Positions 19,089 to 29,999 of a DNA stretch of 64,000 nt are shown here, piece after piece. A program made the position numbers and the translations under genes. This DNA comes from Paracoccaceae bacterium. Its GTDB lineage: Bacteria > Pseudomonadota > Alphaproteobacteria > Rhodobacterales > Rhodobacteraceae. Within the stretch, counting starts at the first letter, position 1, and each line of letters begins with the position of its first letter. The DNA is taken from positions 62,001 through 126,000 of the forward strand of contig JANSYL010000006.1 of the NCBI GenBank assembly GCA_024742455.1, given 5' to 3'. A model generated the notes under the pieces. It saw nothing but the letters and a program-made list of their open reading frames with translations. It was not told the DNA's origin and did not search any database.

Positions 19089-21455
19089 TTACTCCCGCGT
19101 TTTCATGACGGCGACCAGGTCCATCCGGTCCACCCGGCGCCGGACCAGCATCACCGATACGAAACTGGCCGCCAGCACGATCAGGCTGGCGGTAGCGAAG
19201 GTGGAGGGCGTCAGAACGAGGGGGATGGCGTAGAGGTCGGAGGAAAAGGAATTGCTCAGCGCCCGTGCGATGCCTGCCCCCATCAGCCAGCCGGGCGGCT
19301 GTGCGAGGATCGCCAGAAGCATGGTTTCGCCCACCAGCACCCCCGACACCTCGCCGCGCGAAAATCCGAGAATGCGCAGGCTGGCCAGTTCGCGCGCGCG
19401 TTCCGACAGCTGGATGCGCGCCGCGTTATAGGCCACGCCGATGGTGATACAGATGGCGATGGCGGCATAGATGCCGTTGACGACCGAGATATTGGCATCG
19501 ATCGTCGCCTCGAAACTGCGCCGGTTGTCGGAGATCAGGATCAGGCCGGACAGCGCCGGGATGTCGCGCAGGGCAAGGTGCAGGTCGTCGGTGCGGATCG
19601 GGTCGAGCAGCACATTGGCGACCGAGACGCGCGCGTCGCGCCGTTCGAGCCGGTCGAGAAAATCCATATCGGCATAGGCGCCGAGGCCCAGATGCAGTTC
19701 GACCAGGGCGGTCACGACAAGGTCATGGGTTTCGCGCCGCCCGCTGAGGAATTCGACGCTGACGGTGTCGCCCGGGCCAAGATCCATCTGCCGGGCCAGC
19801 CGGTGTGACAGCATCAGCCCGCCCGGCGGCGCGTCGACCGCGCGCCCGTCCGGGGTGATCACCCGGCTGAGATCGGCATCGCGCGGGCGGGCCTCGAGCG
19901 CGACGCGCTTTTCATGCAGGCCGTGGCGCAGGATCACCGCGTGCATCTGTTGCGGCTCGACCTGCAGGATGCCGGGCAGCCGGGCGATGGTGGCAAGCGT
20001 GCTGAGCGGGACATCCTCGGTGAACAGGATCATCGCGTCCTGGCGCATGGATTGATCGAAGGTCTGGTCGATCACACGGTCGAGCGAATCCCACATGAAC
20101 CCCGCCGAGATGATCGAGGCTGTCGCGGCCCCCAGGCCAAGTGCCGTGAAAAGCGCGCGCAGCGGCCATCGGATCAGGCTGCGCAGGATCATGATGGTGG
20201 TCTGACGCAGGCGCAGCGCGGCCATCGCGACGTCGAGGATCGTGCGCCGGAACAGCGGCGGGGCAGGGGGTTGCATGGCCACGGCGGGCGCCAGCCGGGC
20301 CGCCATAAGCGCCGCCCTGAGCGCCCCGGCCATCGTCGTCACAAGCGCCGCAAGCCCCGACACGGCATAGACCCATGGCGGCACCCGGAACAGCAGGTAG
20401 GGAAAGTCGAAGAAGCGGGCGTATTGCCAGGCCATCGTGCGCGCCAGCAATGTGCCCAGCGCCCATCCCATCCCCACGCCGACCACCGCGATCATCGCGG
20501 CCAGCAGCAGGTAATGGATGCTGATTTCCACATCCGAATAGCCCAGCGCCTTCAACAGCCCGATCTCGGCCCGGTCCAGCGTGACGATCCGGCTCATCAC
20601 CATGCTGACGAGAAAGGCCGCGATGGCGAAAAAGACCGGCGGCGTCACCCGGGCCATGGCGGCCAGCTGATCGATCTCGGCGCTGAGGAAAGCGTCCGAG
20701 ACCTGCCGGTCACGCCCGTAGGCCCCCAGCCCGCCATAGGGATCGAGCAGCAGGTCGACGGCCTCGGTGACGTCCTGTTCCACCGCGTCGAGCGCCAGCG
20801 ACAGCGCCAGGTGGTTGAACGCGCCTTCCATGTCGAAAGCGGCGGCAAGCGCGGCCTCGGTCATCCAGAGGATGCCGAAATTGGCATTGTCGGGCATCAA
20901 CGCGCCGGGGCCGATGGTGTAGACAAACTCGGGCGTCAGGGCCGTGCCGGTGATCGTAAGCTCGCGCCTTTGGCCGTTGATATTGGCCGCGAACCCATCG
21001 CCGATCTCGTATCCGTTGGCTTCGGCGAAGGCGGCATTGACCATCACGTCGCCCGCGCGCGCAGGATAGGTGCCGCTGCGCAGAAGCGGGGCGTTGAGCG
21101 CAGGCTCGTCGCCCTCGGGCCAGCCGAGGATCTGGCCGGTGGCCATTTCGACCCGGCCCGGCAGATCGAGAACGGCAAGGCCCTGCACCCGGGGCGCCAC
21201 GGCGGCGACCCCGTCGATGGAGAGGATCGCGGGCAGGATCGTGTCGGGCGCGCGCCGCACATCGACGAACAGGTCGGCGAAGCGGTTCCTTTCGTAATAG
21301 GCCGCGCGGGTATCGCTGAGCGCGGTGAACATGCCGATCCCGGTCAGAAGGATCGCCACGCCGCAGGCCAGAACCGCCGCGATGGCCACACCCTGCACCC
21401 AGAGCCTTTGGAAATCGCGCAGGAGTTTCTTGTCGAGCGCCTGCATCGCCGTCAC
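19089..21455 (-). CDS. ABC transporter permease with two FtsX domains
   Basis: A 788-residue permease: N-terminal membrane segment (about 18-38), a large periplasmic region, a first FtsX block of about three segments near 265-400, a second segment near 430, another periplasmic region, and a final FtsX block (about 660-775) with the typical [18 protein letters not shown]. Such proteins act in export or extraction from the membrane rather than classic import. The start may be the GTG at 21455, which overlaps the ATPase stop, or the ATG at 21446. Confidence 0.88.
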   Translation of the reverse strand: MTAMQALDKKLLRDFQRLWVQGVAIAAVLACGVAILLTGIGMFTALSDTRAAYYERNRFADLFVDVRRAPDTILPAILSIDGVAAVAPRVQGLAVLDLPGRVEMATGQILGWPEGDEPALNAPLLRSGTYPARAGDVMVNAAFAEANGYEIGDGFAANINGQRRELTITGTALTPEFVYTIGPGALMPDNANFGILWMTEAALAAAFDMEGAFNHLALSLALDAVEQDVTEAVDLLLDPYGGLGAYGRDRQVSDAFLSAEIDQLAAMARVTPPVFFAIAAFLVSMVMSRIVTLDRAEIGLLKALGYSDVEISIHYLLLAAMIAVVGVGMGWALGTLLARTMAWQYARFFDFPYLLFRVPPWVYAVSGLAALVTTMAGALRAALMAARLAPAVAMQPPAPPLFRRTILDVAMAALRLRQTTIMILRSLIRWPLRALFTALGLGAATASIISAGFMWDSLDRVIDQTFDQSMRQDAMILFTEDVPLSTLATIARLPGILQVEPQQMHAVILRHGLHEKRVALEARPRDADLSRVITPDGRAVDAPPGGLMLSHRLARQMDLGPGDTVSVEFLSGRRETHDLVVTALVELHLGLGAYADMDFLDRLERRDARVSVANVLLDPIRTDDLHLALRDIPALSGLILISDNRRSFEATIDANISVVNGIYAAIAICITIGVAYNAARIQLSERARELASLRILGFSRGEVSGVLVGETMLLAILAQPPGWLMGAGIARALSNSFSSDLYAIPLVLTPSTFATASLIVLAASFVSVMLVRRRVDRMDLVAVMKTRE

Positions 21456-22159
21456 CAGCTGATTTCATGGGGCGCGACGCGACGGGCGTTTTCACTGACC
21501 CCGCCGATGCGCCCGTCGGCAAAGCGGATCACCCGGTGGGCCATTGCCTGAATGCCCGCGTTATGGGTGATGACGATGGTGGAGGTGCCCAGCGTGTCGT
21601 TGATCGTGTTCAGCACCTCCAGCACCGCGACCCCGGTTTTCGAATCGAGCGCACCGGTGGGTTCGTCGCACAGCAAGACCTCGGGCCGTTTGGCGATGGC
21701 GCGGGCGATGGCCACCCGCTGTTGTTCGCCGCCCGACATCTCGGCCGGGAAATGGTCCAGCCGGTGCGCCAGCCCCACCATCTCCAGCGCTTCGGCGGCG
21801 TCCATCGGGTCGGCGGCGACATCGGTGACCAGTTGCACGTTTTCCCGCGCGCTGAGCGATGGCACCAGGTTGTAGAACTGGAAGACGAATCCGACATGGT
21901 CGCGCCGGTACCGGGTCAGGGCGCGGTCGCCCAGATCGGTCAGGTCCAGATCGCGGAACCAGACCCGGCCCGAGGTCGCGTGGTCGAGCCCGCCGAGAAT
22001 GTTCAGAAGCGTCGACTTGCCCGAGCCCGAGGCACCGAGCAGCACGGCAAGCTCGCCCGCGTAAAGTTCGAGATCGACCCCGTCGAGGGCGCGCACCTGC
22101 ACTTCTCCACTGTCATAGACCTTGGTCAGACCCTCGGTGCGAAACACGAACTGAACCAT
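21452..22159 (-). CDS. ABC transporter ATP-binding protein (LolD/MacB-like)
   Basis: A 235-residue ATPase with Walker [11 protein letters not shown]-loop in [13 protein letters not shown], signature [14 protein letters not shown], and Walker [12 protein letters not shown], the set typical of the LolD/MacB/FtsE class that works with FtsX permeases. The start was set at 22159 because AGGAG lies nine bases upstream; an ATG at 22168 is possible, and the frame stays open well upstream. It is first in the exporter unit and divergent from the MaoC-Pta gene. Confidence 0.92.
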   Translation of the reverse strand: MVQFVFRTEGLTKVYDSGEVQVRALDGVDLELYAGELAVLLGASGSGKSTLLNILGGLDHATSGRVWFRDLDLTDLGDRALTRYRRDHVGFVFQFYNLVPSLSARENVQLVTDVAADPMDAAEALEMVGLAHRLDHFPAEMSGGEQQRVAIARAIAKRPEVLLCDEPTGALDSKTGVAVLEVLNTINDTLGTSTIVITHNAGIQAMAHRVIRFADGRIGGVSENARRVAPHEISW

Positions 22160-22354
22160 TTCGTTCATCTCCTGCCGCGTGCTTGGCAGATTCGGACCCG
22201 GCAGGGATTGATCTGTCTCAAACGCGGGCAGGCGCGGTGTGCGGGCAGGCAGGCCGGACAGGATCACGGCAAGGCCGGGTTTTCTGATCTCCGTCAAGGT
22301 GTGGTCATGCTTTGGCGCTAGCCTGCGGGCAGCAGACCGTGCCACGAGGACCCG

Positions 22355-23731
22355 ATGACGATCCTGACCAGCATCCCCTATGACGACATCGCGATCGGGC
22401 AGGAGGCGACGGTGACCCGGCTCTGCCGGGCCGAGGACCTGTATGTGTTCGCCCACGCCAGCGGCAACCTGAACCCCATGCACCTGCCCAAGGAAGACGG
22501 CGATGGCGACGGGGCGGCCGAGGCGGTCGCGCCCTCGGCCTGGATCGCGGCGCTGATTTCGGGCGTGCTGGGCAACCAGTTGCCGGGACCCGGCACGCTA
22601 TATCTTAGCCAGAACCTCGAGTTCACGGGCCGCGCGCATGCCGGGGATACGCTGACCGTGACGGTCAGGGTGATCGAGAAACTGCCCGAGGCGCGGGTAC
22701 GGCTGGCCACGCAGGTGAACGGCCCCGGGGGTATGGTCGCCACCGGAGAGGCGCATGTGACCGCCCCCGACCGCGCCAGCGCCTTCGACGGGGCACATGT
22801 GCCGGGCCTGACGGTGCAGAGCCATGCCTTGTTCGATGCGCTGCTGGCGCGGGCCGAGAAACTGCCGCCGATGCCCACATCGGTCGTTGCCCCCGAAACC
22901 CCCGATGCGCTGATGGGCGCGATCCTGGGGCGTGATCACACGCTGATCGACCCGATCTTCGTCGGCGCCGAGGCCAAGATCCGCGCCGCCGCCGAGGAGG
23001 CGGGCGCAGATATCACCGGCATCGAGATCGTCGATATCCCCGACCACCGCGCCGCCGCCCTGCGGGCCGTGGCGCTGATCCATGAGGGGCGGGCGCGGGC
23101 CTTGATGAAGGGGCATCTGCACACCGATCAGTTGCTGCACGCGGTTCTGAAGAAGGAGGGGGGGCTGCGCCGCAACCGCCGCATTTCCCATGTCTTCGTG
23201 ATGGATGTGCCGGGGCGGGACCGGCTGTTGTTCGTCACCGATGCCGCGATCAACATCGCCCCCGATCTCGATTGCAAGGTCTCCATCGTTCAGAACGCCA
23301 TCGACCTGGCACTGGCGCTGGGGATCGAGACACCGCGCGTGGGCATCCTGTCGGCGGTTGAAACGGTCACACCCTCGATCCCCTCCACGCTCGACGCCGC
23401 GATCCTGTCGAAAATGGCCGACCGGGGGCAGATCACGGGCGGGCTCGTCGACGGGCCGCTGGCGATGGACAATGCCGTCGATCCCGAGGCCGCGCGCACC
23501 AAGGGGCTGACCGGGTCGGTGGCGGGGCGCGCCGATATCCTGGTCGCGCCCAACATGGAAGCGGGCAACATGATCGCGAAGGAGCTGACCTTCCTGGCCC
23601 ATGCCGAGGCGGCGGGCGTGGTCATGGGGGCGCAGGTCCCTGTGATCCTGACCAGCCGGGCCGATGATGAAAAGGCGCGTCTCGCCTCCTGCGCGGTGGC
23701 GGCGATCTATGGCGCGAGCATGGCGCGATGA
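22355..23731 (+). CDS. MaoC-like dehydratase fused to phosphate acetyltransferase
   Basis: A 458-residue fusion. Residues about 1-150 are a MaoC/hot-dog domain, and about 165-458 are a phosphate acetyl/butyryltransferase (acyl-CoA plus phosphate to acyl phosphate), with [17 protein letters not shown] and [19 protein letters not shown] as family blocks. In the hydratase motif the usual SGDxNPxH reads SGNLNPMH, so the catalytic aspartate is Asn38 while His43 is kept. The stop overlaps the acetate kinase start by ATGA; together they could turn acyl-CoA into acid and ATP. Confidence 0.9.
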   Translation: MTILTSIPYDDIAIGQEATVTRLCRAEDLYVFAHASGNLNPMHLPKEDGDGDGAAEAVAPSAWIAALISGVLGNQLPGPGTLYLSQNLEFTGRAHAGDTLTVTVRVIEKLPEARVRLATQVNGPGGMVATGEAHVTAPDRASAFDGAHVPGLTVQSHALFDALLARAEKLPPMPTSVVAPETPDALMGAILGRDHTLIDPIFVGAEAKIRAAAEEAGADITGIEIVDIPDHRAAALRAVALIHEGRARALMKGHLHTDQLLHAVLKKEGGLRRNRRISHVFVMDVPGRDRLLFVTDAAINIAPDLDCKVSIVQNAIDLALALGIETPRVGILSAVETVTPSIPSTLDAAILSKMADRGQITGGLVDGPLAMDNAVDPEAARTKGLTGSVAGRADILVAPNMEAGNMIAKELTFLAHAEAAGVVMGAQVPVILTSRADDEKARLASCAVAAIYGASMAR

Positions 23732-24873
23732 GCCTGATCCTGACGCTGAACGCAGGGTCCAGTTCGATCAAGTTCGGCCTTTACAGGGCGGCGGCAGAGC
23801 CCGACGAGGTGCTGCGTGGCCAGATCGACGGGCTTGGCCCCGCCGCGCGCCTGGTGGTGGAGGCGGAAGGCGGCAGGACCGTCACAGGGATCGGCGCCGC
23901 CGATCATGCGACCGGTCTTGCCGCGCTGATGGAGGCGCTGGGCCCGCATCTGGCGGGGCAGGAGATTGCCGGGGTGGGCCACCGCGTGGTGCATGGCGGG
24001 CCGGATATCGACGGGCCGCGCGCGATCGACGATGCGCTGATCGCGCAGCTTGCCGCGCTGAACCCGCTCGCGCCGCTGCACCAGCCCCATAACCTCGCCG
24101 CCATCGCTGCCGCCCGCGCGGCCTTTCCCTGTGCGGTGCAGGTCGCCAGTTTCGACACCGCCTTTCATCGCGGTCACCCCTGGGTCAACGACACCTTCGC
24201 CCTGCCGCGCCGGTTCTATGACCAGGGCGTGCGGCGATACGGGTTTCATGGGCTGAGCTATGACTACATCACGGGAAAACTCAGCGCCGATCACCCGGAC
24301 CTCGCGCAGGGCCGCGTCATCATCGCCCATCTGGGCAACGGCGCCTCGCTCTGCGCCACGCAGGGCGGGCGGTCGATCGGGTCCACCATGGGGTTCTCGG
24401 CGCTGGACGGGATGCCGATGGGTACCCGGTCCGGCCAGCTCGACCCCGGCGTCCTTCTCTATTTCCTCGACCAGGGAATGACGGGCGAGGAGATCACGAC
24501 GCTGCTTTACAAAGAAAGCGGGCTCAAGGGTCTGTCCGGCCTCTCGCATGACATGCGCACGCTCTTGGCCTCGGATGCGCCGGAGGCGGCGCAGGCCATC
24601 GACTACTACGTCTTTCGACTGGGCCGCGAGATCGGCGCCATGGCCGCTGTCCTAGGCGGCATCGACGCGCTGGTCTTCACCGGCGGCATCGGCGAACATG
24701 CCGCCCCGATCCGCGCCCGCGCGGTGGACCGGCTCGCCTTTCTGGGCCTGACGGTCGATGAGGACGCCAACGCCATGAACGCCCCCCGGATCGACAGCGG
24801 CCCGGTGCCCATCCTCGTCATCCCCACCGACGAGGAACGCGTGATCGCCCGGGCCACCAATGCCCATCTCTGA
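23728..24873 (+). CDS. ackA: Acetate kinase
   Basis: This enzyme exchanges acetyl phosphate and ADP for acetate and ATP. The 381-residue protein has the ASKHA-fold motifs in order: LTLNAGSSSIKFGLY, PLHQPHN, ASFDTAFH, YGFHGLSYDYI, HLGNGAS, and FTGGIGEHAAPIR. It is coupled by ATGA overlap to the phosphotransacetylase fusion, forming a complete Pta-Ack pair. Propionate or butyrate could also be substrates. Confidence 0.95.
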   Translation: MSLILTLNAGSSSIKFGLYRAAAEPDEVLRGQIDGLGPAARLVVEAEGGRTVTGIGAADHATGLAALMEALGPHLAGQEIAGVGHRVVHGGPDIDGPRAIDDALIAQLAALNPLAPLHQPHNLAAIAAARAAFPCAVQVASFDTAFHRGHPWVNDTFALPRRFYDQGVRRYGFHGLSYDYITGKLSADHPDLAQGRVIIAHLGNGASLCATQGGRSIGSTMGFSALDGMPMGTRSGQLDPGVLLYFLDQGMTGEEITTLLYKESGLKGLSGLSHDMRTLLASDAPEAAQAIDYYVFRLGREIGAMAAVLGGIDALVFTGGIGEHAAPIRARAVDRLAFLGLTVDEDANAMNAPRIDSGPVPILVIPTDEERVIARATNAHL

Positions 24874-24874
24874 G

Positions 24875-24910
24875 CCCCTTTTTGTGTCCCGAATACCCCC
24901 GGGGGACGGC
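24875..24910 (-). repeat. Rhodobacteraceae-type intergenic hairpin repeat
   Basis: Read on the minus strand: CCCCCGGGGG hairpin, then TATTCGGGACACAAAAAG. It shares the GGTATT...GGACA(C)AA layout with the elements at 17814 and 46805. It lies just after the ackA stop; the direction is opposite to ackA, so it may not be its terminator. The rest of the spacer to 25070 shows only GC-rich sequence with no site I recognise. Confidence 0.4.
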
Positions 24911-25070
24911 GCGCCGGCGCCGGGGCAACGCCCCCGGCCGCCGTGCATGGCGCGGCGCCACCGCGGTCCTGGGCAGGGGACGCAGGCCCGAGCCACGCCG
25001 CCATGCCCCGTCACGCGCCTGTCATGAAAACATGCTTTCGCGCCGTCGGACCGCCACGAAAGACCCCGAT

Positions 25071-25688
25071 GTGACCAAAACCCTTTCCGAAACCCCGTTC
25101 ATCCACCCCGACGCCCGCATCACCAACACCACTCTCGGCCGCTATACCGAGGTGGGCGAGGGTACGATCCTGCTCAATTCGGCCCTTGGCGACTACAGCT
25201 ACACCACGCGGTTCTGCGACATCGCCAACACGACCATCGGCAAGTTCTGCAACATCGCCTCCTTCGCGCGGATCGGGCCGACCGATCACCCGCTCGACCG
25301 CGCCAGCCTGCACCATTTCATGTATCGCTCCGCCGATTACTGGCCGGACAAGACCCATGACGCGGCATTCTTCGCCCATCGCGAAAGCCGCCGCACGGTG
25401 ATCGGGCATGACACCTGGATCGGGCATGGCGCCATCATCCGGCCCGAGCTGATCATCGGCGATGGCGCGGTGGTCGCGGCGGGGGCGGTCGTCACCCGGC
25501 ATGTGGCGCCCTACACCATCGTGGGCGGCACGCCCGCCAGGCTGATCCGGGCCCGCCAGCCCGAACCCATCGCCACCCGGCTGCAGGCGCTGGCATGGTG
25601 GGACTGGCCGCATGACGCCATCGGCGCCGCGCTGGAGGATTTTCGCCATCTGCCGGTCGAGGCGTTCCTGGAGAAATATGGCGGCTGA
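25071..25688 (+). CDS. Hexapeptide-repeat acyltransferase (phosphonate-type DapH-like)
   Basis: A left-handed beta-helix acetyltransferase of about 205 residues. Isoleucine/valine-led hexapeptides run from IHPDARITNTTLGRYTEVG to NTTIGKFCNIASFARIG and again at IGHDTWIGHGAIIRPELIIG; YTIVGGTPARLIRAR is the usual C-terminal motif. It closely resembles the hexapeptide transferases tied to phosphonate (phn) clusters, but no phn genes are visible here. I chose GTG at 25071, which gives MTKTLSETPFIHP and the family length; ATG at 25032 is an alternative with no better ribosome site. Confidence 0.8.
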   Translation: MTKTLSETPFIHPDARITNTTLGRYTEVGEGTILLNSALGDYSYTTRFCDIANTTIGKFCNIASFARIGPTDHPLDRASLHHFMYRSADYWPDKTHDAAFFAHRESRRTVIGHDTWIGHGAIIRPELIIGDGAVVAAGAVVTRHVAPYTIVGGTPARLIRARQPEPIATRLQALAWWDWPHDAIGAALEDFRHLPVEAFLEKYGG

Positions 25689-25729
25689 TCCCCCTTGAAA
25701 CCGGGGCCGCGTCGGGCATGTTGCAAGCC

Positions 25730-26167
25730 ATGAGATATGTCTTGGTCGTCCTTGTCCTCATCGCCCTCGCGGTTGTCGCGGCCGCGATCTATTTCCGCCT
25801 GGCCCCGATGCCCGCCGAAACCTGGCATGTGGACCCCGCCACGGCGACCGCCCCCGACAGCCCGAATTTCACCCTGCGCCGGGGCGCGGATGCGATCATG
25901 CTGCCGGACGCGCCCGCCACTGTCGCCGCGCGCCTTGCCGCCACTGCAGAGGGCGAGGGCGCGCAGCTGATCGCCGGTTCGCTGGAGGACGGCTTTGCCA
26001 CCTATGTCGTGCGGTCGCGCCTTATGGGATATCCCGATGCGATCTCGATCCGCCTGACCGAGACCGAGACCGGCACACGGGCCGAGGTGTTTTCCCGCTC
26101 GCGTTTCGGCTATTCCGACATGGGCGTGAACGCCGCCCGCGTGGCGCGCTGGTTCGACCTGCCTTGA
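25730..26167 (+). CDS. DUF1499 domain protein
   Basis: About 145 residues with one N-terminal hydrophobic segment ([20 protein letters not shown]) serving as signal anchor, then a soluble domain with [29 protein letters not shown] and [16 protein letters not shown], characteristic of DUF1499. Function unknown. The in-frame ATG at 25718 is four codons earlier; neither has a clear ribosome site. It precedes prfA by 31 bases. Confidence 0.82.
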   Translation: MRYVLVVLVLIALAVVAAAIYFRLAPMPAETWHVDPATATAPDSPNFTLRRGADAIMLPDAPATVAARLAATAEGEGAQLIAGSLEDGFATYVVRSRLMGYPDAISIRLTETETGTRAEVFSRSRFGYSDMGVNAARVARWFDLP

Positions 26168-26198
26168 CGGCGGCGGGTGCGCCCGTCACATCACCCCG

Positions 26199-27254
26199 AT
26201 GTTGCCTGCCGACCGCCTGCATCAGATCACCCAACGCTTCGAATATCTCGAAGCGCAGCTGAATGCCGGACCCGCGGCCGACAAGATCGCCGAGATCAGC
26301 CGCGAATATGCCGAGCTGAAACCCGTCACCGACCAGATCGCCGCCTATTTGCAGCTGCAATCCGACCTTGCGGACGCCGAGGCGATGCTGGCCGACCCGG
26401 ACATGCGCGCGCTGGCCGAGGAAGAGCTGGACCGTGTCAAGGCCGCGCTGCCCGAGGCCGAGCGCGCGTTGCAGCTGGCGCTGCTGCCGAAGGATGCCGC
26501 CGATGCCCGCCCCGCGATGATCGAAATCCGCCCCGGCACAGGCGGGGATGAGGCGGCGTTGTTCGCCGGTGACCTTTTGCGCATGTATGAACGCTATGCC
26601 GAAAGCCGGGGCTGGCGGCTGGAGATCATCGACCTGCAGGACAGCGATCTGGGCGGGATCAGGGAGGTGACGGCCCGGATCGAGGGCGACAATGTCTTTG
26701 CCCGGATGAAATTCGAAAGCGGGGTGCACCGCGTGCAGCGTGTGCCGGAAACCGAATCCGGCGGGCGTATCCATACCTCGGCGGCCACCGTCGCCGTGCT
26801 GCCCGAGGCCGAGGCCGTCGATATCGACATCCCGTCACAGGACATCCGGATCGACACGATGCGCGCCAGCGGGGCAGGGGGGCAGCATGTCAACACCACC
26901 GACAGCGCGGTGCGCATCACCCATCTGCCGACAGGCCTCGTGGTGACCAGTTCCGAGAAATCGCAGCACCGCAACCGCGAGATCGCGATGGCCGTGCTGC
27001 GCGCCCGGCTGTACGACCTGGAACGGCAGAAGGCCGATGATGCCCGCGCCGCCGACCGGCGCGCGCAGGTGGGATCCGGCGACCGCTCCGAACGCATCCG
27101 CACCTACAACTTTCCGCAGGGCCGGATAACCGATCACCGGATCAACCTGACGCTCTACAAGCTCGACCAGGTGATGCAGGGCGATCTGGATGACATCATC
27201 GATGCGCTGACCGCCGAGGATCAGGCCCGCCGCTTGGCTGATCTGGACGCATGA
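26199..27254 (+). CDS. prfA: Peptide chain release factor 1
   Basis: RF1 reads UAA and UAG and releases the peptide. The 351-residue protein has the GGQ motif at 227-229 ([16 protein letters not shown]) and the stop-codon-recognition P-x-T form at residues 183-185 ([10 protein letters not shown]). Length is normal. It overlaps prmC by ATGA, which makes sense because PrmC methylates the GGQ glutamine. Confidence 0.97.
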   Translation: MLPADRLHQITQRFEYLEAQLNAGPAADKIAEISREYAELKPVTDQIAAYLQLQSDLADAEAMLADPDMRALAEEELDRVKAALPEAERALQLALLPKDAADARPAMIEIRPGTGGDEAALFAGDLLRMYERYAESRGWRLEIIDLQDSDLGGIREVTARIEGDNVFARMKFESGVHRVQRVPETESGGRIHTSAATVAVLPEAEAVDIDIPSQDIRIDTMRASGAGGQHVNTTDSAVRITHLPTGLVVTSSEKSQHRNREIAMAVLRARLYDLERQKADDARAADRRAQVGSGDRSERIRTYNFPQGRITDHRINLTLYKLDQVMQGDLDDIIDALTAEDQARRLADLDA

Positions 27255-28087
27255 CCGGAACCGTTCAGCGCGCCCTGAACCAGGGCCGCGCCCTGCTGGC
27301 CGAGGCGGGCGTCACGGGGGCCGACACCGATGCCCGTTATATCCTGGCCGCGATCCTGGGCCTGACACCCGACCGCGTGATCCTGCATCTGGCCGATGCG
27401 ATGGAGGAAGAGGCCGAGTTTCTCTACCTCAACGCCGTTCATGCCCGCATCGGCGGCACCCCGGTCAGCCATATCCTGGGCGGGCGCTGGTTTTACGGGC
27501 GCTGGTTCGAGGTGACGCCGGATGTTCTGGACCCGCGCCCCGAGACCGAGACCCTGATAGAGGCGGCCCTTGCCGCACCGTTTGACCGGGTGCTCGACCT
27601 TGGCACCGGGTCCGGCTGCATCCTGCTGACGCTTCTGGCCGAACGGAGGGCGGCGACGGGGCTTGGGGTCGACCTGTCCGAATCCGCATTGCAGGTGGCC
27701 CGGGCGAACCGGGCGGCCCTGGGCCTCAAGGACCGTGCGGTGCTGCGCGCGTCGGACTGGTTCGCCGATGTCGAGGGCCAATTCGACCTGATCGTGTCGA
27801 ACCCGCCCTATATCAGCGCCGCGGAATACGACGCCCTTGTGCCCGGAGTGCGCGACCACGAACCCCGTATGGCGCTGACGCCGGGGGGCGACGGGCTGGA
27901 CGCCTACCGCGCCATCGCGGCCGGGCTTCGCGCCCATCTGGCCCCGGGCGGGCGGGTGATGGCGGAGATCGGGCCCGGCCAGGCCGAACAGGTCACCGCG
28001 ATCTTTCGGGGCGCGGGTCTTGTCGATCCTGCCTGCCATCCCGACATGGATGGAAGGGACCGCGTGATCGCGGCCCGCGCGCCGTGA
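27251..28087 (+). CDS. prmC: Release factor glutamine methyltransferase
   Basis: A SAM-dependent methyltransferase that modifies the glutamine of the release factor GGQ motif. The 278-residue protein has an N-terminal helical domain, the SAM motif [13 protein letters not shown] (about 114-126) and the catalytic NPPY at 184-187. [18 protein letters not shown] is the family's linker motif. It is coupled to prfA. Confidence 0.96.
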   Translation: MTGTVQRALNQGRALLAEAGVTGADTDARYILAAILGLTPDRVILHLADAMEEEAEFLYLNAVHARIGGTPVSHILGGRWFYGRWFEVTPDVLDPRPETETLIEAALAAPFDRVLDLGTGSGCILLTLLAERRAATGLGVDLSESALQVARANRAALGLKDRAVLRASDWFADVEGQFDLIVSNPPYISAAEYDALVPGVRDHEPRMALTPGGDGLDAYRAIAAGLRAHLAPGGRVMAEIGPGQAEQVTAIFRGAGLVDPACHPDMDGRDRVIAARAP

Positions 28088-28338
28088 CGGGCCTGTGCCC
28101 CGACCCTGAGACATCGCGGTCACAGGCCTGGCGCCGCGACAGGGCAGGTGTAAATCCCACTTGCCATCACGGGGCGCTCGTGCTTTGACGGGATCTGCAG
28201 GGCAGGCCGCGCAACATGCCGCCGCCCCGCTTCAGCCGCACACCCCTTGCCTGACGATTTGACCAGGCTTGGCCCAACGGATGACCCGCACGTCACCGGC
28301 GACGAAACCAACCCGGGCAACTGGACCAAGAACATAAC

Positions 28339-28893
28339 ATGAGATCATCGAAAAACCGCTCGCGGTCGAAGGGCAACCGCAACCGTTCCGTCGGCAATGT
28401 CGTCAACCGCGTGTTCGACAGTTCCGGCCCCGAGGGCAAGGTGCGCGGCACCCCGCAGCAGATCATCGACAAGTACAACCAGCTGGCCCGCGACGCGCAG
28501 CTGGGCAATGACCGGGTTGCGGCGGAAAATTTCCAGCAGCATGCCGAACATTACCTGCGCATGCTGGGCGAGGCGCAGCGCGAACAGGAAGCGCGGCGCG
28601 AGCAGCAGCAGAACCAGCAGCCCCAGAACCGCGGCGGCCAGGGCCGGGGTGACGGTGAGGCGGGCGGCGACAGTTCGGGCGGCGACAAACCCTTTGACGC
28701 GGTCATGGATGGCGGGCCCGAGGGCGGGTCGGGGCCGGTCGACACGCCCGAGGATGGCGGCAAACCACAGCGAAGCCGCAGCCGGTCGCGCCGCAAGCCC
28801 GATGACGGCCAGGGGCGCGCCGACGAAGACGGGTCCGGTCCGGATATCGGCGATGGCGGTCCCGACAATTCCCCGCAGGAAGCGGCCGAGTAA
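28339..28893 (+). CDS. DUF4167 domain protein
   Basis: A 184-residue protein starting with a basic tail (MRSSKNRSRSKGNRNRS), followed by the conserved DUF4167 core VFDSSGPEGKVRGTPQQII and LARDAQLGNDRVAAENFQQH, and a long low-complexity Q/G/D/S-rich end. The family is widespread in alphaproteobacteria, and its RNA-binding role is only guessed from the basic tail. The 250-base spacer after prmC shows no site I recognise. The stop abuts the stop of rsmA. Confidence 0.88.
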   Translation: MRSSKNRSRSKGNRNRSVGNVVNRVFDSSGPEGKVRGTPQQIIDKYNQLARDAQLGNDRVAAENFQQHAEHYLRMLGEAQREQEARREQQQNQQPQNRGGQGRGDGEAGGDSSGGDKPFDAVMDGGPEGGSGPVDTPEDGGKPQRSRSRSRRKPDDGQGRADEDGSGPDIGDGGPDNSPQEAAE

Positions 28894-29730
28894 TCAGCCC
28901 ATCTGCCGCGCCAGCGCGCAGAACCCCTCGATCGGCACCTGTTCGGCGCGATCGGTGGGCGACAGGCCGGCGGCGTGCAGACGATCCTCGATATCGGGGG
29001 CCAGCCCCTTGAGCGCGGCACGCAGCATTTTGCGCCGCTGGCCGAAGGCCGCCGCGACCACCCGGCTGAGCGTGTCGGCATCCGCCTCGAACCGGGGCCG
29101 GGGCAGGGCGGTCAGATGCACAACCGCCGACCGCACCTTTGGCGGCGGGGTGAAGGCCTCGGGCGGCAGCGACATGACGATCCGCGCCTCGGCCCGCCAT
29201 TGCGCCAGAACCGCCAGCCGCCCATAGGCCTTGCCGCCCGGCTGCGCCACGATCCGGTCTGCCACTTCGCGCTGGAACATCAGCGTCAGGCTGTCCCAGA
29301 CGGGTGGCCAGACCGCAGGCGTCAGCCAGCGCACCAGCAGTTCGGTGCCCACGTTATAGGGCAGGTTCGACACGATCCTGACCGGTGGCGTCAGCCGCGC
29401 TGCCCAGTCGACAGCCAGTGCGTCATCCTGCACCACCTCCAGCCGTCCCGGATAGGCCGCCGCGATCTCCTCCAGCGCGGGCAGGCAGCGGGCGTCCTTT
29501 TCCACCGCCACGACCCGCCGCGCGCCTTCGGCCAACAGGCCCCGCGTCAGCCCGCCGGGACCGGGGCCCACCTCCAGCACGTCCGATCCGGTCAGATCGC
29601 CCGCCGCCCGCGCGATCTTGGCGGTCAGGTTCAGATCCAGAAGGAAATTCTGTCCCAGGGCCTTTCGCGCGCTCAGGCCGTGCCTGGCGATCACGTCCCG
29701 CAAGGGGGGCAGGGTGTCGATGGCGCTCAT
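28894..29730 (-). CDS. rsmA: 16S rRNA dimethyladenosine transferase KsgA
   Basis: KsgA dimethylates two adjacent adenosines at the end of 16S rRNA helix 45. The 278-residue protein has the SAM-binding [15 protein letters not shown], the preceding [16 protein letters not shown], and the catalytic NLPYNVG motif. The ATG at 29730 was chosen because the 71 upstream in-frame codons do not resemble the family. In many relatives pdxA lies upstream; here it does not. rpsB is divergent. Confidence 0.95.
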   Translation of the reverse strand: MSAIDTLPPLRDVIARHGLSARKALGQNFLLDLNLTAKIARAAGDLTGSDVLEVGPGPGGLTRGLLAEGARRVVAVEKDARCLPALEEIAAAYPGRLEVVQDDALAVDWAARLTPPVRIVSNLPYNVGTELLVRWLTPAVWPPVWDSLTLMFQREVADRIVAQPGGKAYGRLAVLAQWRAEARIVMSLPPEAFTPPPKVRSAVVHLTALPRPRFEADADTLSRVVAAAFGQRRKMLRAALKGLAPDIEDRLHAAGLSPTDRAEQVPIEGFCALARQMG

Positions 29731-29857
29731 GGCCCCTGTCTTGGCGTGCCGCCCCCCTGCTGGCAAGCCGTCTGCGCGGCTTGGCCTTGCAAATAGCTTG
29801 CAGGGCCAAAACCTCGCGCTCCCTCCCTTTGCCTGCGGGACAGCCGCCGACAAGGGG

Positions 29858-29886
29858 TTGCGCCTGCGCGCAAACCGCTCTAAGGC
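29858..29886 (+). promoter_or_regulatory. Candidate housekeeping promoter of rpsB-tsf
   Basis: TTGCGC (29858-29863) and TAAGGC (29881-29886) are spaced 17 bases apart and lie 113 bases before the rpsB start, inside the 269-base divergent spacer with rsmA. The long leader would leave room for translational autoregulation by S2. The match is moderate and unproven. Confidence 0.35.
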
Positions 29887-29999
29887 CCGGCTCACTTCAC
29901 AGGCGAAGGCGGGCTTGCGGGACAGACATCCCTCGAAGTCCACCGGTTGGGGAAACCCTGAACCTTCGTCCGAGGCGCAAACCGGAAAGGATATTTGGC

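Noticed and set aside
29731-29943. Longer start for rsmA at 29943
   Set aside because: The extra 71 residues do not match the family and would cover the candidate rpsB promoter.
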